A stretch of DNA of 62,710 bases from JBEGQX01 sp041180805 (lineage in GTDB: Bacteria > Planctomycetota > Planctomycetia > Gemmatales > Gemmataceae), in contig JBEGQX010000216.1 of NCBI GenBank assembly GCA_041180805.1, positions 1 to 62,710 of the forward strand, written 5' to 3'. The position numbers and the translations under genes were made by a program. The notes under the pieces were generated by a model. That model made no database searches and was not told the origin of the DNA. It worked only from the letters and a program-made list of their open reading frames with translations. Positions 18,856-26,708 of this stretch are shown here, piece after piece (positions within the stretch are counted from its first letter, which is position 1; every line of letters begins with the position of its first letter).

Positions 18856-19698
18856 TCAGACTTTTCTTGAGATGTTCGCCAGGTACTTGTCCAATGCGGG
18901 GAATTCACTGGCCTTGTCGCGCAGCCATTGCACTGCTTCCTCGAAAATGGTTTTTTCTTCTTCCAAGGTCAGTTCGCCAATCATCACCCGGGTGCGCAAA
19001 AAAACAAAGTAGGTGTCGATGGTATCGCAGGCACAGTAGTCATTGATCTGTTGCAGCTTACCCGCCTTGTACATGGGGTAAACATCATGACCCGTGGTGC
19101 CCATTTTTCCGGGCAGGCCAAGCCTGCGAGCAAAGAGGTTCAGGCCACCCTCGACCCGGACGGTGCCCTGGTTGCCCAGAAATTCCTGAAGGTCGATGTT
19201 GATGGAGCGATAGCGGTTGCGCTTGTCCGAATTGAAATAACCGGGCGCGGCAATCCCCAGTTCAAAGGCGGCCATCTCCAGCATGGGAAGGTCGAAGCCC
19301 CGGCCGTTGAAGGTGACCAGCTTGGCACGATGAAACTTCTCCATGCCGGCCCAGAACAGTTTCACCATTTCATCGGAGCGGTATTTGGGTGAATCCAGAA
19401 ATGAAAGGTTGATGGGCATGTAATCTGCATCCAGGCGAAGGGTGCAGATGGCCACGGGTTTCTGAAAGGTAACAGGAAGAAAGTCAGATCCCGTGGGACT
19501 TTTGGTGCGGGCCTCGGTCTGCGCTCTTTCAATGGCCTCCTCGGGGGTGAGTTCATCATCGGGGTATTTCACCCGTGCCACCAAGCTGCCATCGGGAATG
19601 GTCTCGGTATCAAACACAATATAGGCAGTCTGATCCGCGGTATTGGGCTGATTGCGCTTGGCCTTGATGTCACTGGCTATTTCACTCGATGCATCCAT
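18856..19698 (-). CDS. Predicted PolB-like 3'-5' exonuclease
   Basis: A 280-residue DnaQ-fold nuclease of the PolB-like exonuclease family (PF10108 type). The DEDD motifs are in order: Exo I in AYIVFDTETIPDG (about residues 26-38), Exo II in LVTFNGRGFDLPMLEM (about 153-168), and Exo III in the INDYCACDTIDTYFVF segment (about 232-247). Such proteins are stand-alone 3'-5' exonucleases thought to act in DNA or RNA processing; the substrate is not established. The N-terminal 22 residues are a charged leader. The small membrane protein follows directly. Confidence 0.88.
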   Translation of the reverse strand: MDASSEIASDIKAKRNQPNTADQTAYIVFDTETIPDGSLVARVKYPDDELTPEEAIERAQTEARTKSPTGSDFLPVTFQKPVAICTLRLDADYMPINLSFLDSPKYRSDEMVKLFWAGMEKFHRAKLVTFNGRGFDLPMLEMAAFELGIAAPGYFNSDKRNRYRSINIDLQEFLGNQGTVRVEGGLNLFARRLGLPGKMGTTGHDVYPMYKAGKLQQINDYCACDTIDTYFVFLRTRVMIGELTLEEEKTIFEEAVQWLRDKASEFPALDKYLANISRKV

Positions 19699-19783
19699 AA
19701 ATTACTTTCCAAAAATATCCCTGATGAACCTCCATCATCCCTTGCCAAGGGGATGGGGTCAAGCACGCGCCCGAATTGGGGGC

Positions 19784-19937
19784 GCCCATCACCCCGCCTT
19801 CTTCCCCCAGGAAGAGGGAACTTTACAGGTTTTGGGATCCAACGATTTCCCGATAGTTTTAGGTGGTGCCAAAAAAGGATTAGATTAGTCCGGATTTCCC
19901 GCGGAGGCGGGAAGATGCCCATCACCCCGCCTTCTTC
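19784..19937. repeat. 21-base direct repeat pair in intergenic spacer
   Basis: The identical 21-mer starting GCCCATCACCCCGCC and ending TTCTTC occurs at 19784-19804 and again at 19917-19937, with 133 bases from start to start. Between the copies lie a GCGCCC/GGGCGC palindrome and a CCCGC/GCGGG pair. This looks like a degenerate intergenic repeat family member, not a coding signal. Confidence 0.7.
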
Positions 19938-19949
19938 AGCCTTGGTATT

Positions 19950-20014
19950 TGTAGGGTCGAGTTATACCTCGACCGGATGCAAAGCCCCCGGGCGGGATAA
20001 ATCCCGCCCCTACA
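19950..20014. repeat. REP/MITE-like palindromic element (two hairpins)
   Basis: A 65-base element bounded by the inverted ends TGTAGGG and CCCTACA. Inside are two perfect hairpins: GGTCGAG-ttatac-CTCGACC at 19955-19974 and GGGCGGGAT-aa-ATCCCGCCC at 19990-20009. Such doublets are typical of dispersed bacterial REP or BIME elements mobilised by RAYT-type transposases encoded elsewhere. Only one copy is present in this window. It lies downstream of the DUF1501 gene stop (20043). Confidence 0.75.
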
Positions 20015-20042
20015 GAAATCCATCAACCCGTTGGTGATGAAA

Positions 20043-21479
20043 TCAGGCCAGAATCTCGCTGATGACTTTGCCATGCACATCGGTCAGGCGACGGTCGATG
20101 CCGTTATGCCTGACAGTAAGCTTTTCATGGTCAATGCCAAGCAAGTGAAGGATTGTGGCGTGCATATCATGTCCGGTGGTCTTGTCGATGGCGGCCTGAT
20201 AGCCCCAATCGTCACTCTGGCCATAAGCCGCCCCGCCCCTGATTCCAGCGCCCCAAAGCCACGAAACAAAAGATCCACCATTGTGATCCCGCCCCGTGGA
20301 ACCCTGCTGGAAGGGAGTACGGCCAAACTCGGTGGTCCACACAACCAAAGTATCCTTATCCAAACCCCTTGCCTTCAGTTCCTGCAAAAGTGCGGCAATC
20401 GGTCGATCCACACTTTGGGCGATCGGTGGAAGCTCATTGGGAATACTGCCATGATTATCCCAATTATTGGTAGCACCCTGCGGACCACTCCAGACTTGAA
20501 CAAAACGCACACCCCGTTCCACCAGTCGGGTGGCAAGTAGGCAGCGTCTGCCAAAGTCCTCGGTAATCTTGTCTTCCATTCCAAATGCCTTGCGAACGCC
20601 TGCACTCTCGCGCATGACATCAAAGGCTTCTGGCGCGGCAAGCTGCATTTTGCCCGCAAGCTCGTAACTGGAAATGCGTGAAGCCAAACGCGAATCGCCC
20701 GCATGTAAGGCAGCATGATTCTGGTTCAATGCACCAAGCAACTGCATGCCTTCGGAATCCAAAGTGGGATTGGCAAAGGTACCCTTCGGCGCAAAAAGAT
20801 CTGGTATGGGTTGATTGGCACCCGCCTGAATGACCGTACCCTGATGGATGGCGGGAAGAAAACCAGGGCTGAAACAGCCCTGCTGGTTGTAAGGCAGGCC
20901 TCGCGGATCGGGCAGCACCACAAAGGTGGGAAGATTGTCTTTCAGGTTGCCAAGCGCGTAGGAAATCCATGAACCCATGCAAGGGAAACCGGGCAAAATA
21001 AAACCACTGGTCATCAAATAGGCACCCTGCCCATGCACATTGGTTTTACTTTGCATGGCCATCAGGAAGGCCATCTGGTCCACCAGTTTGGCCTGCTCAG
21101 GGAACACCGAACTAACCCACCTGCCGGATTGCCCATGCTGCTTGAATGCGAATGGGGATTTCATCAAAGCCCCGGGCATGGCGGTAAAGCCCTCGGGCTT
21201 CTCGCTGGGGCCAAGCTTCTGCCCATGCAGTTTTTCCAACTGCGGCTTGTAGTCGAAGGTGTCCATGGGGCTTGCGCCGCCATTCATGAACAATTGGATA
21301 ACCCGCCTGGCCCTGGCGAAGTGATGCAATCCCCCGTTGAAATCCTGTTGAGGCTTTTCAGCGGAAAATGTCTCACGAGCCAGAAGCTGGGTTACCGCCA
21401 GGCCTGCGAACCCTCCTGCAATATCCCCAAGGAGGTTGCGCCTGTTCATGTGCCCTTGATGAACACTCCCTGATTTCAT
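20043..21479 (-). CDS. DUF1501 secreted protein (first cassette)
   Basis: About 478 residues from the ATG at 21479. A start at 21449 (MNRRNLLGDIAGG) is equally plausible and gives the typical DUF1501 N-terminus with a Tat-like or Sec-like signal. The body is a sulfatase/alkaline-phosphatase-fold protein: RVIQLFMNGGASPMDTFDYK near the start, RFVQVWSGPQGATNNWDNHG in the middle, and LVVWTTEFGRTPFQQGSTGRDHNGGS and DMHATILHLLGID near the end, all classic for the family. These proteins are always encoded beside a DUF1549/DUF1553 cytochrome protein, here only two bases upstream. The function is unknown; exported location is implied. Confidence 0.92.
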   Translation of the reverse strand: MKSGSVHQGHMNRRNLLGDIAGGFAGLAVTQLLARETFSAEKPQQDFNGGLHHFARARRVIQLFMNGGASPMDTFDYKPQLEKLHGQKLGPSEKPEGFTAMPGALMKSPFAFKQHGQSGRWVSSVFPEQAKLVDQMAFLMAMQSKTNVHGQGAYLMTSGFILPGFPCMGSWISYALGNLKDNLPTFVVLPDPRGLPYNQQGCFSPGFLPAIHQGTVIQAGANQPIPDLFAPKGTFANPTLDSEGMQLLGALNQNHAALHAGDSRLASRISSYELAGKMQLAAPEAFDVMRESAGVRKAFGMEDKITEDFGRRCLLATRLVERGVRFVQVWSGPQGATNNWDNHGSIPNELPPIAQSVDRPIAALLQELKARGLDKDTLVVWTTEFGRTPFQQGSTGRDHNGGSFVSWLWGAGIRGGAAYGQSDDWGYQAAIDKTTGHDMHATILHLLGIDHEKLTVRHNGIDRRLTDVHGKVISEILA

Positions 21480-21481
21480 GA

Positions 21482-24463
21482 TCAACCCACAAAAAGGAAT
21501 TCGTTGCTGTTGAAAAGCACCCTGCACAATGCCGCCAACCCATGCTTGGTCACATACTCGTGAAATGCCAGCATTTCATTCGAGGTTGGTTTTCTAAGAA
21601 GCACTCGCTGTGTTACTGCCGTAATGCGATCATCGATGGCATTCATCCGCGATTCCACATCCCTGGCCAGTTCGGTACTAAAATGAAGTACAAACTTGTT
21701 GTTGTACATGGCCAGTGCCTGCAAGGCAGAAGAAGAGCTTTCGCGCCTCGGGGTCAGCAGACCCAGGTCGGGAAAATCCAGGGCTTCCATGAATGGGTCC
21801 GGAATGCCCCGCCAGACAAAACGGTAAATGCTTCTGCGATGTTGCGGCATCGAACCCCAGTCAAAGACCTGATAATCCAGTGTGGGTGTGGACTGTACCG
21901 GCTTGCCCTCCCTGAAGTAGCGAATGCCTGGGCCACCCATTTTCCAGTCCATTTTGCCAGCAATCGCAATCAATCCATCACGGTAAGAATCTGCATCCAT
22001 CCGCTGATTGTTTTGCCTCCAAAGAAGCCTGTTTTGTGCATCCATCTCCATGGCTTTGGGGTTAAGTGCGGATGATTGTTTATAAGCGTGGCTTGTAAGG
22101 ATCAGCCTGTGCAAATGCTTGAGTGAACCACCGTGGTCACGAAGTTCACAGGCAAGCCAGTCAAGAAGTTCAGGGTGGCTGGGGTTACCACCCATTCTGC
22201 CGAAGTCGCTTGGGGTATCACAAATACCCTGCCCGAAATGATAATGCCAGACCCGGTTGGCAATGCTGCGCCATGTTAGAGGGTTATTCGCATCTGCAAT
22301 CCATTCTGCCAGGGCAACCCTGCGAGCAGACTCCGATTGCGCATCGGAAACATCAAAGCGCGATTTAAGCCAGGGAATGGCAGACAAGGCTCCGGGGTAT
22401 GCCTCTTTCACCGGTTTGTCGAAATCGCCCCTGCGAAGTACCTCTACCTTTCTGGGCTTTGGTGTGTTCTGGGTGGAACCCTTATTCAACCCGGTAAGCA
22501 CTTCGCTGGTGGCACCCGCAGCATAAAACTTTGCCTGGGGAGGAAGTTTTTTTAATTCTGCCTCGGCATAATCCCTCAAAGCATGGGAAGCTATGGCAAT
22601 CTGTTCCGCCTGACTTCGCTGCGACGGATCTTTGCGAAGAGCCGCAGCAACTTCGAATGACAAAGCCACCAGCGATGGGTTTGGAGCATCTGTAACTGAA
22701 AGCCGGAACCTGCCTATCAGGTGCCTTCCGCCATGAAGCTGCCTTAAGAGAATGGTCAGTTTGGATTCCGGGTTCAACAGAAGGGGTTGATCCAGTTCAA
22801 AAATTGCCTGGTGGTCTTTGCCAACCTGTGGGTAAATGCCCCATGCAGTTTCAGATTTTCCATCCAAGGCACGATCAATACCCCACCCTTCCTGGTTGAA
22901 GTCCGCAGTGGCTTTGCGGAACTTTAATTTCCTTGGGGAAGAATCGCCTACATCTACGACAGTTGCCTCGAATTCGCTCAGGTGAAGGTTGCCGTTATCC
23001 TGTCTTCCGGGCCCCCTTTTTGGCAGGGAATCATGGGCCAGCACTTCAAGCCGAAACGCTGTCCACTTTTTTCCGGGTAGTTTGGCCGTCAGCACATAGG
23101 TATCTTTCTCAGGGGCGGTGTCGCTGACCAGAAAAGAACCATCCTGTTGAAGTTTGAATGTGCCCGCATCAGCAACCACCTTCCCATCAAACTCAAGGGT
23201 TTGCCAAAGAACAGGGTTTTGATGTTGGTCAACCCAATTCTGAACAGCCGCCTGATACTCGGGTGCCAAAAGAACCCCTGCATCCTTTCGGCCAGCGGCA
23301 TCGGCCAGAATGGTCAACCTGCTTCGCTCTTTCGCGATCTTAGGGTCTACATCAAACGAGATGTTTCCCTCCACGATTCCGGCGAACACTGCCTGTAGCG
23401 AGTAGTAGTCTTCCTGCGAGATGGGATCAAACTTGTGGGCATGACAACGGGCGCAGTTGGCCGTTGTGCTGGTAAAAGCCGCCATCGTCTGATGAACCAG
23501 GTCATCGCGATCCAGGTATTCAAAGGTCTTTGGCGCGGTGGAATAACTGCTGGCATCGAAAGTGCCTGCACCCAGAAAACCAAGCGCCACACGCTTGCTG
23601 GTATCTTCGGGGTAGATGGCATCTGCTGCCAACTGTTCACGAATGAAACGGCCCCAGGAAATGTCTTTGTTGAATGAATCAATCACATAGTCGCGATATC
23701 GCCAGGCATCGGCACGCGGCAGATCATGTTCAAAACCATGGGTCTCGGCAAAATGAATGGTATCCAGCCAGTGCCTTGCCCATCTCTCGCCATAACGCGG
23801 CGATGCAAGCAATTTGTCCACCAGCTTTTCATAGGCGTTTTCATCTCGGGCTTGCACAAATGCTTCCACTTCTTCCCAAGTGGGGGGCAACCCGGTTATA
23901 TCCAGAAACAACCGCCTTGCCAGAGTACGCCTGTCTGCAAGTGCGGCAGGCTGTAATCCCTTGACAGCAAGCTTATGCTGTACGAACGCATCGATGGGAT
24001 GGCTGGCACCTTTGGGCACCTGGGGTTTTTCCAACTTCTTAAGTGACCACCATGCTTCCAAGGGGCCTTTGTGTACCGCAACTTTGCGAGGATCTTTGGC
24101 CCCAACTAGAATCCATTCTTCCAGCAGCCTGATATCTGCTTCAGGCAGCCTGCCGGAGGGGGGCATCTTCAGCTTGCCGGTCTTCTGGTCGACGGCCTGA
24201 AATAGCAGACTTTCCCCAGGCTTGCCAGGAATAATGGCAGGGCCATGGTCTCCACCCTGTTCCCAACCGCTGCGGGAATCCAGAGTAAGTCCGCCCTTCA
24301 TTTTTCCACTGCCATGGGAATGACATTCGTAACAGTGTTTTTTAAGGATGGGTTCAATGCTGGAAAGAAAATATTCATCCGCACGGGCATGGAACCACCC
24401 GCCCGTTGCCATCAGCAACCACGGCAGCAGAAATACCAGATGGTGCAACAAGGCTTTGACCAT
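21482..24463 (-). CDS. PSCyt1/DUF1549/DUF1553 (PSD1) cytochrome protein (first cassette)
   Basis: A 993-residue exported multidomain protein. After the signal (residues 1-28), the PSCyt1 heme motif is HCYECHSHGSGKMKGGL. DUF1549 (about 165-380) includes RRLFLDITGLPPTWEEVEAF and RYGERWARHWLDTIHFAET, and carries a second CxxCH in ANCARCHAHKFDPIS. The middle 250 residues are a discoidin-like beta-sandwich insert (SEFEATVVDVG, GWGIDRALDGKSETAWGIYP). DUF1553 follows (about 720-985), with RVALAEWIADANNPLTWRSI and FDWGSMPQHRRSIYRFVWR. The role is unknown but heme-based. The DUF1501 gene follows within two bases. Confidence 0.93.
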   Translation of the reverse strand: MVKALLHHLVFLLPWLLMATGGWFHARADEYFLSSIEPILKKHCYECHSHGSGKMKGGLTLDSRSGWEQGGDHGPAIIPGKPGESLLFQAVDQKTGKLKMPPSGRLPEADIRLLEEWILVGAKDPRKVAVHKGPLEAWWSLKKLEKPQVPKGASHPIDAFVQHKLAVKGLQPAALADRRTLARRLFLDITGLPPTWEEVEAFVQARDENAYEKLVDKLLASPRYGERWARHWLDTIHFAETHGFEHDLPRADAWRYRDYVIDSFNKDISWGRFIREQLAADAIYPEDTSKRVALGFLGAGTFDASSYSTAPKTFEYLDRDDLVHQTMAAFTSTTANCARCHAHKFDPISQEDYYSLQAVFAGIVEGNISFDVDPKIAKERSRLTILADAAGRKDAGVLLAPEYQAAVQNWVDQHQNPVLWQTLEFDGKVVADAGTFKLQQDGSFLVSDTAPEKDTYVLTAKLPGKKWTAFRLEVLAHDSLPKRGPGRQDNGNLHLSEFEATVVDVGDSSPRKLKFRKATADFNQEGWGIDRALDGKSETAWGIYPQVGKDHQAIFELDQPLLLNPESKLTILLRQLHGGRHLIGRFRLSVTDAPNPSLVALSFEVAAALRKDPSQRSQAEQIAIASHALRDYAEAELKKLPPQAKFYAAGATSEVLTGLNKGSTQNTPKPRKVEVLRRGDFDKPVKEAYPGALSAIPWLKSRFDVSDAQSESARRVALAEWIADANNPLTWRSIANRVWHYHFGQGICDTPSDFGRMGGNPSHPELLDWLACELRDHGGSLKHLHRLILTSHAYKQSSALNPKAMEMDAQNRLLWRQNNQRMDADSYRDGLIAIAGKMDWKMGGPGIRYFREGKPVQSTPTLDYQVFDWGSMPQHRRSIYRFVWRGIPDPFMEALDFPDLGLLTPRRESSSSALQALAMYNNKFVLHFSTELARDVESRMNAIDDRITAVTQRVLLRKPTSNEMLAFHEYVTKHGLAALCRVLFNSNEFLFVG

Positions 24464-24838
24464 GATTTACCGCCAGGCAAAAGGCACCTGAACCAGTCGG
24501 GCGCCCTGGGCAGGATTTAACCTAACCAAGGCTAATTCCAAAGCGGCAAGCTGTCCATGAAATTCAACCCGGACCATACACCGCCCAAAGATGCTAGACT
24601 AATGGGTATGAACAATGAGCCTTCCCCAGAAATCCAGATTCTGGTGTGCATGGAGAACGCTGTGCAAAAGGTGCGCGAACGATTGTTTCGTTCAACACGA
24701 CAAATATTGAACTCACCTTCGTGATTTCATCAGCGTGGGGCTGGTGCATTCCAGCTAGGTGCCCAGAATGCCTAAGATTTTGGGGGATCGGTTGCAAACC
24801 ATACTTGATAACCCTTAGGGATGACCTTCACTTAAAAC
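24464..24838. other. Divergent intergenic region of about 375 bases
   Basis: Lies between the divergent PSCyt1 and DUF1643 genes and should hold promoters for both. A 38-codon frame at 24608-24724 (start MNNEPSPEIQIL, then ENAVQKVRERLF) has plausible composition but no ribosome binding site that I can identify and no family. I see no RNA structure or repeat. Confidence 0.4.
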
Positions 24839-25321
24839 ATGAGTACACGCTTTCCACCGGCAATCTTCTCGCGATGTAGAACCTACCGTTACACCCTGTG
24901 GCGGGAATGGGACCTTTTCAACAAAAACTATGCGATGTTCATCGGCCTGAATCCATCGACCGCAGACGAGGTCAACAACGACCCCACCGTAAGACGCTGC
25001 ATTGACTATGCAAAACGCTGGGGGTACGGAGCCATGTGCATGATGAACGCCTTCTCCTTTCGCGCCACGGATCCCACAGTAATGAAGGCCCACCCGACCC
25101 CGGTGGGTCGCAAAAATGATTATTGGCTGAAGGAGATGGCCAAGGATGCTGGAATTATCATTGCTGCGTGGGGCCTGCACGGCCTTCATCAGAACAGGCA
25201 GGAAAAGGTTTTAAAGCTGATCGAACAGCCCATCCATTGCCTGACCATTACCAAGGATGGCATCCCCGGACACCCTTTGTATTTGAAAAAGTCGCTGACA
25301 CCGGTTTTATTCCGGGAATAG
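24839..25321 (+). CDS. DUF1643 domain protein
   Basis: A 160-residue cytoplasmic protein that matches the DUF1643 family along its whole length. It has RYTLWREWDLFNKNYAMFIG, then LNPSTADEVNNDPTVRRCID and later the segment FSFRATDPTVMKA, and the family-typical PVGRKNDYWL and IIIAAWGLHG. The molecular function of the family is unknown; members occur in bacteria and phages. The gene is alone, on the forward strand upstream of the MFS transporter. Confidence 0.88.
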   Translation: MSTRFPPAIFSRCRTYRYTLWREWDLFNKNYAMFIGLNPSTADEVNNDPTVRRCIDYAKRWGYGAMCMMNAFSFRATDPTVMKAHPTPVGRKNDYWLKEMAKDAGIIIAAWGLHGLHQNRQEKVLKLIEQPIHCLTITKDGIPGHPLYLKKSLTPVLFRE

Positions 25322-25415
25322 CCGACCCGCCAACAAACCCGCTTTGCCCCTCCTCTTGCAACCTTCCTTGGGGTATAACAATGGTTTGAACTATTCCAAC
25401 GATTGGAAGATTTTC

Positions 25416-26702
25416 ATGAGCACCGAACCAGCCAAGCCATTATCCAAAGCTGCATTATTCCTTGTTTTTGTTGTAGTCTTCATCGACCTGCTTGGGTTCG
25501 GCATCGTTCTGCCCCTGCTTCCCATTTATGGTGACACTTATGTTGCCAGTGTGCTTCCCAAGGATGCCTCCAAAGCCCTGCAGGGAATCATTCTAGGCCT
25601 ACTGATGTCCACCTTCTCGGTCATGCAGTTTTTGTTCGCACCTGCCTGGGGAAAGCTGTCTGATCGCATTGGTCGCAAACCGATTCTACTTCTTGGCCTG
25701 TTAGGGTCGGTAGTGTTCTACGCTCTGTTCGGTTATGCCTCTGGTTTGTCTCACGAAACCGCTGCACCCCTGGCACTAACTCTGTTGTTCATTTCCCGAC
25801 TTGGGGCTGGAATCGCAGGGGCTACCATCTCAACGGCACAGGCAGTGATTGCGGATTGCACCCCGAAGGAAAGCCGTTCGCGTGGCATGGCACTCATCGG
25901 GGCGGCCTTTGGCATAGGTTTTACCTTCGGCCCACTGATTGGATTTGCGGCATTATCTTTTTTCCCTCAAAACGCCGGAGCAACTGGCTACATTGCCGCG
26001 GGGCTCTCCCTGATTGCGTTGCTGATAGGCATTTTCAAGATGCCTGAAACCAGAACACCGGGTGGACATCAGGCAGCGCGAAAACTCTTTGACTTCGCGA
26101 CCTTCCGCGAAGTACTGTCCTCCAAAAACCTTGGGCCGGTTATCATGGTATTCTTCCTGGCAACCTTCGGCTTTGGCAGCTTCGAATCCACTCTGGCCAT
26201 GATGAACCAGAACCTGCTCAAGTTTGAAAAGAACTGGAACTTCCTGATCTTTGCCTATGTCGGTTTCACGCTCGCCATCGCCAATGGTTTTTATCGACCC
26301 CTGGCTAAACGAGTTTCCGAAGTGGTGTTCATGACCATCGGCATCTTGCTGATGGGTTCCGGCGTGGCCAGCCTGGCAGGAGTAACCTACCTTTCCGAAC
26401 AAGGTTGGGGCCCCTCCTCCATCATGCCCATCATGCTTGCAACTCTAACCATCTGTGTGGTTGGCTTTGCCATTCTCACGCCCTCGGCACAGGCGCTGGT
26501 TTCCCGAAGGGCCGACCCCGAACGACAGGGTGAGATTCTTGGAGTGAACCAGTCCTGTTCATCGCTGGCCCGTATTCTTGGACCAGTGGTTGGCCTGACT
26601 CTTTACAAGATCAGCCCGATGCTGCCCTTCCTGTTTGGCGGATTCATCGTACTGGCCATGCTGCCCATCATGCCGCGCATCAGCCGCGGAACCGATGCCT
26701 GA
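25416..26702 (+). CDS. MFS transporter, drug/tetracycline-antiporter type
   Basis: About 428 residues from the ATG at 25416, with GGAAGA just upstream; the longer frame from 25344 has no support. Twelve membrane segments are visible. Motif A lies between TM2 and TM3 (GKLSDRIGRKPILLLGLLG), and the TM5 motif C typical of antiporters appears as GFTFGPLIGFA. Together these point to an exporter of the TCR/Tet-like family; the substrate cannot be read from sequence. The gene is convergent with the FG-GAP gene (six bases between stops). Confidence 0.9.
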   Translation: MSTEPAKPLSKAALFLVFVVVFIDLLGFGIVLPLLPIYGDTYVASVLPKDASKALQGIILGLLMSTFSVMQFLFAPAWGKLSDRIGRKPILLLGLLGSVVFYALFGYASGLSHETAAPLALTLLFISRLGAGIAGATISTAQAVIADCTPKESRSRGMALIGAAFGIGFTFGPLIGFAALSFFPQNAGATGYIAAGLSLIALLIGIFKMPETRTPGGHQAARKLFDFATFREVLSSKNLGPVIMVFFLATFGFGSFESTLAMMNQNLLKFEKNWNFLIFAYVGFTLAIANGFYRPLAKRVSEVVFMTIGILLMGSGVASLAGVTYLSEQGWGPSSIMPIMLATLTICVVGFAILTPSAQALVSRRADPERQGEILGVNQSCSSLARILGPVVGLTLYKISPMLPFLFGGFIVLAMLPIMPRISRGTDA

Positions 26703-26708
26703 GGTTTG

